A stretch of 64,000 nt of DNA from Oscillatoria acuminata PCC 6304. Lineage in GTDB: Bacteria > Cyanobacteriota > Cyanobacteriia > Cyanobacteriales > Laspinemataceae. Below the pieces are notes generated by a model. It saw nothing but the letters and a program-made list of their open reading frames with translations, was not told the origin of the DNA and did not search any database. The stretch spans positions 3,100,001-3,164,000 of the forward strand of contig NC_019693.1 of assembly GCF_000317105.1 (NCBI RefSeq). Direction: 5' to 3'. Positions 37,024 through 45,582 of this stretch are shown in pieces; within the stretch, counting starts at the first letter, position 1; each line of letters starts with the position of its first letter. The translations under genes were made by a program, and so were the position numbers.

Positions 37024-37491
37024 TTATTCCAAAGGTTCTAACGTCACCGGGTCCTCTGGAATCGGCACAATAAACCGCTGGTTAGCCCGAACAAAACAAT
37101 TTTCCCCCTCAATAGAGACAGGAATCCAAGGTTTCCCCCGCTTATCCAGCAAGACAATTTGATTGGCATTATTTCCCGTCACCGCCTCCAATCGTTCCCC
37201 CCGTTGAAAACGCCTCACAACCGACCACTGAGAAATTTCATGGCGGTTATTCGTGCGTAAAGTTTCCGGTACATCCAGACTATCCATAATAATGCCCCGA
37301 AATTGTCGAGGCATTCGACAATTTAACCCATTCGGGTCCGGATCCCTCACCTGCCAATTAAACTGACGATTCCCCCGCCGTCCCGGAAACAGATAATCCC
37401 CATCCGCATTCGTAGCCGGAACCGCTAAACTCGGACCAGAAATCAGGACCAGACTAGCCACAACAACCGATAAACGCTTTAGCAGCTTCAT
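37024..37491 (-). CDS. Exported protein with SH3-like domain
   Basis: From ATG 37491 (155 residues) there is a Sec signal peptide (KLLKRLSVVVASLVLISGPSLA-VPA). The mature part contains a WQVRDPDPNGLNCRM segment, then FQRGERLEAVTGNNANQIVLLDKRGKPWIPVS. This last region resembles the bacterial SH3 folds found in cyanobacterial secreted proteins. Two cysteines (in NCRM and ENCFV) may form a disulfide. Function unknown. Confidence 0.8.
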   Translation of the reverse strand: MKLLKRLSVVVASLVLISGPSLAVPATNADGDYLFPGRRGNRQFNWQVRDPDPNGLNCRMPRQFRGIIMDSLDVPETLRTNNRHEISQWSVVRRFQRGERLEAVTGNNANQIVLLDKRGKPWIPVSIEGENCFVRANQRFIVPIPEDPVTLEPLE

Positions 37492-37760
37492 TCGAGTCAA
37501 ACCTCAAACTTGTCAACTCAGTTCTAGCATCTTTAGTCAGGCGATCGCAAGAGTCCCTTATCGGCCTATAATCCGAAAGTTACCTTGACCATAACCTCGT
37601 TCATGAACATTCGGCAATTGCCTTCCAATTATCCGGTTCTAGCAACCCGACATTTCCGGTGTAGCTTGTATTTTAAAATCGGCCATTCCTCTAAAATTTT
37701 ACCGATTTAAACTCGCCTCGGGACAAGGCAATTCCTTGTCCCGAAAAGTCTAGTTAATCT

Positions 37761-38735
37761 TTACTCTCCCGGTTCGTTCGAGGGAATCAGTGCCTCAAAT
37801 TCCGCAACCGAACTTACCACACTTGCCTGTTGCAGCAGTTGACTTAGCATCGAAATATCAGCGATTTGATTCAATCGTACACTCAGTTCAGGTGACACTG
37901 AATTGAACCGTGCGCTCAATACTAACAGCAACGCACTCCGGGCAGTTTCTAAGCTCCCCTCTTGGCGACCTTCCTCGCGACCGGCTTCCATTGCGCGACG
38001 TTCGATATTGCTAATAATGGGCATTTTTCGTTCCTCCTGATAGTTTTTGAGTTTGGTATCAAAACTTTGTTGCAGGCTTTCGGGTAGGGTCATCATCCAG
38101 TCGAGTAATCGAAATAACTTGATGATGTCATTTTCAGTATAACCTCGTTCATAGAGGTTCTGTAATAACTCCCACTTATACTGCTCCCGTTCTTCGGCCT
38201 TTCCGGTGCTGGCTTGGGTTTTTAAATGGGCCATCACCAAAAAAGCTAAGGGATTGAGACTGGTTTTAAGGGTCTCCCACTGACTTTCATAGTCCAGCAG
38301 TTTGGCGATGGGAAATTCAAAGGTGACGGAACAGCCAGCGAAGTCATAACTGTAGGAGTGGGGCCGCCATGAGGGGCGATCGTCTCCTAAGATGGCAAGG
38401 CTAATCACTTTTTTATGGATGTCAAAAGACCGATAATGGTAGATGTACATCCGTTCCGGAAATTGGCTCTCTTCTTGACTCTGGACTTCGATATGAATCA
38501 AGATATAGGCTTCTTCTCCGTTCTTTTGCCAGACTTTGAAGAGTTTATCCCCTTCCCGCTCTCCACTGCTACCCGTGGGGGTAATTTGTTGCAGTTCTTT
38601 GTCCAGGGATTCGTATCCTCGGCTCCAGTCTACTACTTCATGAACTTGCGGGAAAAAGAAGGCTAAGAAGGGTTCGAGATAGTCTTCTAGGGCTTCTTTC
38701 CAGGGTTGGTCATAATTGGCATTCGGGGTATTCAC
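37761..38735 (-). CDS. Rpn-family PD-(D/E)XK nuclease / transposase-like protein with DUF4351 tail
   Basis: The 324-residue protein resembles the Rpn/DUF4351 proteins that are abundant in cyanobacteria. The N-terminal domain begins DYLEPFLAFFFPQVHEVVDWS, has ESLDKELQQI and the active-site strand YILIHIEVQSQEE, then FPERMYIYHYRSFD. The tail is GREEGRQEGSLETARSALLLV, a DUF4351-type helical end. The GTG start at 38735 has an AGGAGGAATCAGG leader. It lies beside a 125-bp tandem repeat array and a toxin-antitoxin pair, suggesting an accessory origin. Rpn proteins promote RecA-independent recombination; activity here is not shown. Confidence 0.9.
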   Translation of the reverse strand: MNTPNANYDQPWKEALEDYLEPFLAFFFPQVHEVVDWSRGYESLDKELQQITPTGSSGEREGDKLFKVWQKNGEEAYILIHIEVQSQEESQFPERMYIYHYRSFDIHKKVISLAILGDDRPSWRPHSYSYDFAGCSVTFEFPIAKLLDYESQWETLKTSLNPLAFLVMAHLKTQASTGKAEEREQYKWELLQNLYERGYTENDIIKLFRLLDWMMTLPESLQQSFDTKLKNYQEERKMPIISNIERRAMEAGREEGRQEGSLETARSALLLVLSARFNSVSPELSVRLNQIADISMLSQLLQQASVVSSVAEFEALIPSNEPGE

Positions 38736-38795
38736 CCTGATTCCTCCTGATGATGCTGTTGGGGAATTTTTATAAGTTTATTGTAACATATAAAA

Positions 38796-39295
38796 CCTGT
38801 ATATCTCGTTACTTGGCTCTGCCAAGTAATGCGCTCTTGGAGGCTCTGCCTCCTCCCCGCTACAGGCGCTTAAGCCGCAAAATGCCCATGTCACGGCAGA
38901 GCCATGACACGAGAGAAAACCCTGTATATCTCGTTACTTGGCTCTGCCAAGTAATGCACTCTTGGAGGCTCTGCCTCCTCCCCGATACAGGCGGCAGAGC
39001 CGCAAAATGCCCATGTCACGGCAGAGCCATGACACGAGAGAAAACCCTGTATATCTCGTTACTTGGCTCTGCCAAGTAATGCACTCTTGGAGGCTCTGCC
39101 TCCTCCCCGATACAGGCGGCAGAGCCGCAAAATGCCCATGTCACGGCAGAGCCATGACACGAGAGAAAACCCTGTATATCTCGTTACTTGGCTCTGCCAA
39201 GTAATGCACTCTTGGAGGCTCTGCCTCCTCCCCGATACAGGCGGCAGAGCCGCAAAATGCCCGTGTCACGGCAGAGCCATGACACGAGAGAAATT
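38796..39295. repeat. Four tandem copies of a 125-bp palindrome-rich repeat
   Basis: Units start with CCTGTATATCTCGTTACTTGG at 38796, 38921, 39046 and 39171. Each unit is a chain of nested palindromes (CTTGGCTCTGCCAAG, GGAGGCTCTGCCTCC, GGCGGCAGAGCCGC, TGTCACGGCAGAGCCATGACA). The last three units are almost identical; the first differs mainly in one place (GCGCTTAAGCCGC instead of GCGGCAGAGCCGC). The period is not a multiple of three, so frames shift between copies. The last unit supplies the end of the PIN toxin gene. Confidence 0.97.
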
Positions 39296-39687
39296 TGTAA
39301 ACCTAAACTGAGACTTTCCCAGGCGCGATCGCTAGTCAATGCTGGCAACTGTAGCTTCAATGCTAGAGCAAGACAGGCTCTATCACCCAGAGAAAGACCT
39401 AATGAACGAGTGGAAACTCTTAGTTTAGCAATGTCGCGTGCGAGTTCTTCGTCTGCTGGATAGATAATTAATGCATTATCGAGCAAACCTTCCTCCCTCA
39501 ACTGAGTGGTAACCGCATCAGGTTCTTGACCGCGTTCCGCCAGTTTGGAGAGAGTTTCTGCCCAGTTTATAGCACTAATCGCTGCTTTTTGAAGCAAAGC
39601 ATCGGCAACGTCATCCGCACCCGATTCGCCTTGCAGGTAAGCCAGTAAGGCTGAGGCATCCAATACTGCAATCGGATTTTGAGTCAT
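39184..39687 (-). CDS. PIN-domain toxin (VapC-like) with repeat-derived C-terminus
   Basis: The 167-residue product has the four acidic PIN residues: D10 (LDASALLAYLQGE), E44 (NWAETLSKL), D102 (LSLGDRACLALAL) and D120 (LTSDRAWES). PIN toxins cleave RNA and are held off by the cognate antitoxin. Residues from about 131 to 167 are translated from the neighbouring 125-bp repeat (VSWLCRDTGILRLCRLYRGG...). A normal VapC stops near 125-135, so the original stop codon was lost to the repeat. The start codon overlaps the antitoxin stop (ATGA), so translation is coupled. Catalytic residues are intact, so the protein may still be active or may be destabilised by its tail. Confidence 0.92.
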   Translation of the reverse strand: MTQNPIAVLDASALLAYLQGESGADDVADALLQKAAISAINWAETLSKLAERGQEPDAVTTQLREEGLLDNALIIYPADEELARDIAKLRVSTRSLGLSLGDRACLALALKLQLPALTSDRAWESLSLGLQISLVSWLCRDTGILRLCRLYRGGGRASKSALLGRAK

Positions 39688-40034
39688 GCTTCGCCCTCTC
39701 GATGTACTTCCTCACGCCGTTCTTGAATCAGTTCGTCCCCCTGGCTAACACCTGGGGCAATATCTTTAAAAATTCCTTGGAGTTTTTGGACGGATTTGCG
39801 TAAGCTGAACAGGCGCATACTCCCATCATTTTCGAGAGTTAGGGTGAGGGAATCCCCCGGTTGCAGGTTAAGTTGCTTCCGCACGGTTTCGGGGATAACT
39901 AACTCGCCGGTTTCTGCCAAATTCACGGTGTACTGTTCGAGGGGTAGAGACATAGCTCGATAAATTTGGGTAAGTTTTTTTAACTGAGTGGCTATTTTAG
40001 CAAATTTAGAGGCTAGGGGTGAGGTCAAGCTCAT
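39684..40034 (-). CDS. AbrB/SpoVT-type antitoxin, partner of the PIN toxin
   Basis: A swapped-hairpin AbrB domain is visible as TVNLAETGELVIPETVRKQLNLQPGDSLTLTLENDGSMRLF. A C-terminal tail (about 35 residues) with KSVQKLQGIFKDIAPG should bind and inhibit the toxin. Two starts are possible: ATG 40034 (116 residues), whose ATGA overlaps the stop codon of the caspase gene upstream, or ATG 39953 (MSLPLEQYTV, 89 residues), which gives the usual antitoxin length. The upstream start is listed because the overlap and AGGGG leader favour coupling. It overlaps the toxin start by 4 bp. Confidence 0.9.
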   Translation of the reverse strand: MSLTSPLASKFAKIATQLKKLTQIYRAMSLPLEQYTVNLAETGELVIPETVRKQLNLQPGDSLTLTLENDGSMRLFSLRKSVQKLQGIFKDIAPGVSQGDELIQERREEVHREGEA

Positions 40035-43000
40035 TCCCCTAACAACCGTTTAATTTCTGCCTCGGTAAAGGGATTTTCCCCAGCGCGGAGGGTATCAATA
40101 TAACCCTGGACTTGCCTGTTCACCTCGGCATGATTACTCAATTCAATAAAGGCTTGAAAATCTTGAATTGCTCCCTCGTTATCTCCAGCCAGTGCCTTGG
40201 CGAGTCCTAGATTTCCTCGATATCCTGCATATTCCGGTTCCAGGGTCACGGCTTGCTCACAGGCAGGCATCACCGCCTCTGCCTCACCGCCCAAACTGCC
40301 AAACCAACAAAGGTTATTCCAAGTCTCAGCAGAAATTTCTACTGTGGCATCGATGTTCTGGGCGGCAGTATAAGCCTCAACCGCCGCTTTATACTGTTTG
40401 TTTTTAACCCCTTGTTCTCCCTGTGCCAGCAAAACCGGAACGGCAATGCGTTTTGCTTCTGCCTTGGCTTCTAGGTTGCGGGTTGGGTCAAGGGTGAGGG
40501 CTTGTTGGAATTTGGCAACAGCTTCGTTATATTCACCCTGGTAAGCTAAATCGTTACCTTCTTCAACCAAAACTGCAACGGCAAGGCGTTTCGCTTCTGC
40601 CTCGGGTTCTAGGTTGAGAGTGGCATCAAGTCTTTTAGCTTGTTGAAACTTAGCAACTGCGCCGTCAAGATCTTCTGAACGGGCTAAAGCCTTGCCGTGA
40701 CGCACCAGAAATTGTGCCGACTCGGTGGAATTCCACGCATATTTTTGACAAGTTTCGCCAGCTTGTCGGGCAACATCGGTTTCTGGGGCTACCAGTACCG
40801 GATGATACTGTAACTGGTTGCAGCCCATTTGCAGCCAATTTTTCCAACCCATAGGCCATAAGCCGAGGAAGCCATCCTTACTACCACTGACAATATACTG
40901 CCCATTAGGGCTAAAGGCCACTGTGTTAATCTCATCCCCATGCCCACGTAACGGTTGACCAATGGGTTGACCATAGCGATTCCATAACCGCAGAGTGCTG
41001 TTATTATGACCAATGACGATATACTCTCCATCTGGACTGATAGCTATATCTTTAACCGAATTCCAATCCGGAACGAGTTCACCTATCTTTTGATTTTGAC
41101 TGTTCCAGATCCGTAAAGTTGTATCCTCATAACTGACAATAGTCTCCCCATCCAAGCTAATAGCTAGAGCATCAATCGGATTCTGAGGGCTGTGTAGTTG
41201 CTTAATTAGTTCCCCTTGGCGGTTCCACAAGCGCATGGTGTTGTCATAACTGCCACTGATAATTGTTTGTCCATCTGGGCTGATGGTCACTGTCTTGAAC
41301 CAACTATGATCCCCGGAGAGAACAACTATCTGCTCTCCCCGAAGATTCCACAAACGTACATTGTTGTGATAACTTTCGCTGATAATGGTTTCCCCATCAT
41401 CGCTAAAGGCTACAGTGTGAATCGAATCTTGATGGCCGCGCAGTTCTTGGATTATTTCTCCCTGGCGGTCCCACAAGCGCACAGTGTTGTCACTACTACC
41501 ACTGACAATAGTCTGTCCATCGGGGCTTATAGCTACAGAGTTAACCGCATCTTCATGACCCCTTAGTTCTTGTATCAGTTCCCCCTGGCGGTTCCAAAGA
41601 CGCACTGTTGTGTCATCAGACCAGCCTAAGAATGTTCCACTGCTACTGGCAATGTACTCTCCGTCAGGGCTGACTGCTACGTCGTTGATCCCATAAGGAT
41701 GAGCACGCCATCCTTTAACAATCTTTTCCTCAAGGCTCCACAAGCGCACTGTTTTGTCTGCACTGCCACTGACAATCGTTTTACCGTCTGGGCTAAAGAC
41801 CACGGCATTGACTATCTTCTGATGCCCGAGTAATAACCCTATTGATTCTCCTTGGTAATTCCACAAGCCCACGTTATTGTCAAAACTGCCAGTCACTATA
41901 TATTTTCCATGCGGGCTGAAGGCCAAGGCACTGACCCATCCCTGATGCCCGCGTAGTTCGCCTATCTCTTGACCCTGAAGGTTCCATAAACGCACAATGT
42001 TTTCCCCACCACCCAATGGTAAACTGCCACTAGCAGCAATGTACTTCCCATCCGGGCTGATGGCGACAGCGTGGACTGTGTGCTGATACCAGTGTAGTAT
42101 CTGTGTCTGTTGACCCTGGCGGTTCCACAAGCGCACAGTGTTGTCATCACTGCCACTGACAATGGTCTGTCCATCCGGGCTGATGGCCACGGTTCTGACT
42201 GAATCCTCATGCCCGTGCAGTACCCCTATCTGTTGACCCTGGCGGTTCCACAAGCGCAGGGTGTTGTCACTACTCCCACTGACAATAGTCTGACCATCGG
42301 GGCTGATGGCTACGGCATTGACTGAACCCTGATGGCCGTGCAGTACCCCTATCTGTTGACCCTGGCGGTTCCACAAGCGCAGGGTGTTGTCATCACTGCC
42401 ACTGACAATGGTCTGTCCATCCGGGCTGATGGCCACAGCCCAGACCCAACCCTGATGTCCATGTAGTACAGTTATCAGATCTCCTTGACGATTCCACAAC
42501 CGCAAGGTATTGTCACTACTCCCACTGACAATTATCTCTCCATCAGGGCTAATGGCGACGGTCATGAGCGCATCCTGATGGCCGCGCAAGCTATTATCTT
42601 CTGGAGTAATTTGAAGACTACTCAATAAACTATCTTGAACCGGACTGAGAACCTGTCCCAATTTGTCTTGACTTTCTCCTGCTGCCTGTATTGCCAACAC
42701 TAACCCATCTACAGGTTGACTTGTTAACAAATTCTTGGCTCGGGCGGCTTTTTCTCCTAAGCTGGCAATGGTGACTTGGCGTTGGGCATTTAGCCAGAGT
42801 CCTGTGACGACGGTCAACAGGGTTACAACTGCGCCAATGCTGATAATGCGGGTGGTGCGTTGGTGGCGGATGCTGGTTCTCAGGTACTCTCGTGCCAATG
42901 CGGATAAGGGAAAGGTCTCCCCATTGCGTCGCACAAATGCCTCTACGTCTCCTAAATCTGCTCCCCTGAGCAATCCCTCGCGGCGTTTGCCTTTGTCTTC

Positions 43001-44962
43001 CCAGTCTCGGGCTTTGGCTTGGATTTCGTCTCGTTGCCGCTTTGCCTGGGGGTTTTCCTTGACCCACTGTTTTAATTGCTCCCAGTTACTGATTAGGGAT
43101 TCGTGGGCGACATCCACTACGGTGATTTTATCCTCTGGGTTCCCTCTGGCTTGGAGTTCGCTGGTGACGACTAACCGCGCTGTTTCTAATTTCTCTAGGA
43201 CCGTTTCCACCTGTTCCGGGGAGGGGGGTAAGTCGGTTAACTGGGTTTTGCGGACTTGTCGGGCGGTGGGTTTGGTGTTTTCTAGGAGTTGGGTGAGTTC
43301 GAGAAATATACTCCGGGCTATGGTCTGTTGTTCTGGGGAAAGTGTCTGATAAACTTTATTGGCTCGATTTTGTAGGGCTTTTTGGACACCGCCCATGTCT
43401 TGATAGGTTTGGACGGTCAACCGTTGGCTGCGTCGGTCCCAGAGTTGTTGGAGGATGTCTTGCAATAAGGGCAAACTGCCGGGGGATTTCTGAACATCTG
43501 CAACCATGAGGTTTTCCAGGTCTGGGGGGATGTTCCAGTTGACTTTTTTGGCGGGTTTGCCGATCGCCTCTCGTAACTCCGCCTCCTTCATTTCGGTGAC
43601 GATCGCCTGATGGGTTTGGATGAGTTTCGCCAGTTGGGGATATTCGGCACATTTGCCCAAAAAATCCGCCCGCATGGTGATGATGACGCGCAGGAGTGAG
43701 GTTGCCGATCGCCCCCAACCCCCTTTGTCACGAAGTGAGTCAAAGTCAGTCGCCCCTAACAAACAGTCAAAAAACTGCGATCGCTTTGCCGGATCTTGAC
43801 ATTGGGTAAACACTTGCTCAAACTGATCCACGACGAACACGCAAGGGGCATTTGCTGGAGAAATCAGCCGGTGTAAGCCTTTCGCACCTTTGGCGAGTTC
43901 CTGGGTGGCTTGTTCTGAGGTGCAGAGGTTCTCGTCCACCAAGACTTGCGCTAAACTGGCGAGGGGGTCGTCTCCGGGTTTGAAGGGGGCACAGATTTTC
44001 CAGGTTTTGCTCTCGGAAAGGGTGCTGCCTTGCTTTAAGTCTGGGATTAAACCGGCTCTCACAAGGGAGGATTTTCCACTGCCGGAAATGCCCAAAACTG
44101 CCAGAAATTGGCTGTCTCTCAGGCGATAAACTAAGGTTTGGGTCAGTTTGTCCCGGCCAAAAAAATATTTGGCATCCCGTTCTTGAAAGGCTTTTAATCC
44201 TTTGTAGGGACATTCATCCTGGAGAATTTCCTCTGGCAGTTCCACTCCCGGATCTCTCAGGACGATTTCGCCCCAGTTATGACAAATGGGGGTTTGGTTG
44301 CGGGTTTGTAAGGCGGTTTCGATCGCTTTTGATAAGGTGACGTTGCTGATAATCCCCTCTTGCTGCAACCCTTGCAATAGCGCATCGGTGAGGACGCTAT
44401 GTTCTCCGGTTGTGGGTTCGTAAGCGGGCTCAAATTCTCGACAAGCGGCGATAAAACAGCGGGAGATGGTTTCCCCATCCCCCGGATCGGCTTCGTCAAA
44501 GTTGAGCAGTTCTCCCGCATGACAGCAGTCTAATATCACAATCTGCTGTTTGACGCGACTTTTTTCTAAAATTTCCCGCAATTCTTTGAGGGGAAACCCC
44601 CAGGATTCTTTGCTATCCACGCGACTGGTGGCTAAAAAACCCTTGGTGAGGTTGCCTTTGACTTTTCGCAATCCGTGACCCGCAAAAAACAGCAGGGCGG
44701 TTTCGGGGGTGCTGACATTAGCATCCAGGGCGAAGAGGTTGGTAATGGCGTTTTCTAATTCGTGGGTGAGCAAGTGTTTCTCGGGATGGACGCGCCATGC
44801 TTCCTGATCGGAGGCGGAGGGCAACCCCGTGACCTCGAAGCCGAATTCTATCAGTTTTTGTGCCAGAGCATTAGCATCGTTGGCTGGTGTCCGCAAACGT
44901 TCCAGAACGTCCTCGTCCAGATAATCATTAATCCCCACTACCAACGCCTGCCGCTTCTTCAT
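40031..44962 (-). CDS. Orthocaspase-nSTAND ATPase-WD40-TPR protein
   Basis: In this 1643-residue protein, residues 1-235 form a peptidase C14 (caspase-like) domain: MKKRQALVVGINDY, catalytic His96 in FFAGHGLRK and catalytic Cys147 in VILDCCHAG. From 251 (CPYKGLKAFQERDAKYFFGR) there is an nSTAND1 ATPase with Walker A GISGSGKSS (291-299), a VFVVDQFEQVF Walker B and a winged-helix-like part. A single membrane helix follows near 735-755 (IISIGAVVTLLTVVTGLWL). Fourteen WD40 repeats (about 810-1390) form two seven-bladed propellers; some blades are near-identical. TPRs (about 1400-1643) finish it. The architecture is that of regulated cell-death/defence conflict proteins: the propeller or TPR senses a signal, STAND oligomerises and the caspase cuts. 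Trypsin-like basic specificity is expected for orthocaspases. It starts 57 bp from a divergent gene. Confidence 0.96.
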   Translation of the reverse strand: MKKRQALVVGINDYLDEDVLERLRTPANDANALAQKLIEFGFEVTGLPSASDQEAWRVHPEKHLLTHELENAITNLFALDANVSTPETALLFFAGHGLRKVKGNLTKGFLATSRVDSKESWGFPLKELREILEKSRVKQQIVILDCCHAGELLNFDEADPGDGETISRCFIAACREFEPAYEPTTGEHSVLTDALLQGLQQEGIISNVTLSKAIETALQTRNQTPICHNWGEIVLRDPGVELPEEILQDECPYKGLKAFQERDAKYFFGRDKLTQTLVYRLRDSQFLAVLGISGSGKSSLVRAGLIPDLKQGSTLSESKTWKICAPFKPGDDPLASLAQVLVDENLCTSEQATQELAKGAKGLHRLISPANAPCVFVVDQFEQVFTQCQDPAKRSQFFDCLLGATDFDSLRDKGGWGRSATSLLRVIITMRADFLGKCAEYPQLAKLIQTHQAIVTEMKEAELREAIGKPAKKVNWNIPPDLENLMVADVQKSPGSLPLLQDILQQLWDRRSQRLTVQTYQDMGGVQKALQNRANKVYQTLSPEQQTIARSIFLELTQLLENTKPTARQVRKTQLTDLPPSPEQVETVLEKLETARLVVTSELQARGNPEDKITVVDVAHESLISNWEQLKQWVKENPQAKRQRDEIQAKARDWEDKGKRREGLLRGADLGDVEAFVRRNGETFPLSALAREYLRTSIRHQRTTRIISIGAVVTLLTVVTGLWLNAQRQVTIASLGEKAARAKNLLTSQPVDGLVLAIQAAGESQDKLGQVLSPVQDSLLSSLQITPEDNSLRGHQDALMTVAISPDGEIIVSGSSDNTLRLWNRQGDLITVLHGHQGWVWAVAISPDGQTIVSGSDDNTLRLWNRQGQQIGVLHGHQGSVNAVAISPDGQTIVSGSSDNTLRLWNRQGQQIGVLHGHEDSVRTVAISPDGQTIVSGSDDNTVRLWNRQGQQTQILHWYQHTVHAVAISPDGKYIAASGSLPLGGGENIVRLWNLQGQEIGELRGHQGWVSALAFSPHGKYIVTGSFDNNVGLWNYQGESIGLLLGHQKIVNAVVFSPDGKTIVSGSADKTVRLWSLEEKIVKGWRAHPYGINDVAVSPDGEYIASSSGTFLGWSDDTTVRLWNRQGELIQELRGHEDAVNSVAISPDGQTIVSGSSDNTVRLWDRQGEIIQELRGHQDSIHTVAFSDDGETIISESYHNNVRLWNLRGEQIVVLSGDHSWFKTVTISPDGQTIISGSYDNTMRLWNRQGELIKQLHSPQNPIDALAISLDGETIVSYEDTTLRIWNSQNQKIGELVPDWNSVKDIAISPDGEYIVIGHNNSTLRLWNRYGQPIGQPLRGHGDEINTVAFSPNGQYIVSGSKDGFLGLWPMGWKNWLQMGCNQLQYHPVLVAPETDVARQAGETCQKYAWNSTESAQFLVRHGKALARSEDLDGAVAKFQQAKRLDATLNLEPEAEAKRLAVAVLVEEGNDLAYQGEYNEAVAKFQQALTLDPTRNLEAKAEAKRIAVPVLLAQGEQGVKNKQYKAAVEAYTAAQNIDATVEISAETWNNLCWFGSLGGEAEAVMPACEQAVTLEPEYAGYRGNLGLAKALAGDNEGAIQDFQAFIELSNHAEVNRQVQGYIDTLRAGENPFTEAEIKRLLGE

Positions 44963-44996
44963 TCGCCCACTATCCGCTAGAATGATTGGTATCCGA

Positions 44997-45004
44997 ATTA
45001 TAAT
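44997..45004. promoter_or_regulatory. Overlapping -10-like hexamers of a divergent promoter
   Basis: The sequence ATTATAAT contains TATAAT on the + strand (44999-45004) and TATAAT on the - strand (44997-45002). The + box is 15 bp from the ATG of the 154-residue gene, implying a very short leader. The - box is 35 bp from the caspase ATG. Three TCCGAA words (about 44992, 45004 and 45011) flank it and may be binding sites. No clear -35 elements are seen. Confidence 0.45.
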
Positions 45005-45019
45005 CCGAACTCCGAAGCT

Positions 45020-45484
45020 ATGGAAACCTCGGTTGACAAAACTTTACTTGCTTTCTTGCTGGCGCTTTATCGTTTAGACACTCCTCTGACTGGGAGGGAA
45101 GTTTTGGATTTACAAAATAATGTGGGGACGCTTCTTGAACTTCGTCCGGATCAAGAGGCGGCTATCCAATCTGAAATTCAGGCAAGGCTGGACAAAAATC
45201 CCGAGTTAAACCAAATTTATCAAGAAGCCCTGACAAAACTGGCTCCTCTGGATCTGGAGCAATTATATCACCGTTTGCCTCCGAAAAATCTGCTGGAGCA
45301 GCAACTCGGCATTACCCAACAAACCAGTAAAGGTTATGTGCCGAAGAGAAGGCAGAATCAACAAACGAGTGAAGTAGTGAATTTGAGTCGGATGGTGATG
45401 ACAAGCGATCGCCCGGATAAAAGTGTTAAAAAACTCGATTGTTTGGCGGAGTATTGGGACTCAATGCACGTTCCGATGGTTTAA
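45020..45484 (+). CDS. Unknown 154-residue protein divergent from the caspase gene
   Basis: The product begins METSVDKTLLAFLLALYRLD. It has an N-terminal helical part of about 105 residues (LEQLYHRLPPKNLLEQQLG) and a basic, probably flexible C-terminus with KGYVPKRRQNQQ. It has no membrane segment and no motif I recognise. The compact N-terminal helical bundle could be an adaptor of the effector-associated-domain kind that accompany caspase/CHAT systems. This is an inference from its place, 57 bp from and divergent to the caspase-nSTAND gene. The next gene on the same strand encodes a membrane protein, now separated by a group II intron. Confidence 0.8.
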   Translation: METSVDKTLLAFLLALYRLDTPLTGREVLDLQNNVGTLLELRPDQEAAIQSEIQARLDKNPELNQIYQEALTKLAPLDLEQLYHRLPPKNLLEQQLGITQQTSKGYVPKRRQNQQTSEVVNLSRMVMTSDRPDKSVKKLDCLAEYWDSMHVPMV

Positions 45485-45487
45485 CAA

Positions 45488-45542
45488 GCCCCGCACCCTG
45501 GAAGGGTGGGGCTATACGAACGAAGCCCGCCTGCGCGGGCTA
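45488..45542 (-). repeat. Two-hairpin REP-like element, copy 6
   Basis: In minus orientation, CCCGCACCCTGGAAGGGTGGGGC is followed by AGCCCGCCTGCGCGGGCT. It lies directly after the stop codon of the 154-residue protein gene (4 bp), just before the inverted-repeat element that holds the group II intron. Confidence 0.9.
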
Positions 45543-45582
45543 AAAAGACTAGCCCTGTCAAGGTGCTAAATTTAATGACGAA

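Noticed and set aside
38796-39295. CRISPR-like array at the 125-bp repeats
   Set aside because: Units are tandem with no unique spacers and a 125-bp period made of nested palindromes. No cas genes are near. It is a plain tandem repeat.
38750-39311. Overlapping frames of 82-109 codons in the repeat array
   Set aside because: The same translated repeat in successive frames, caused by the 125-bp period; no starts with ribosome binding sites.
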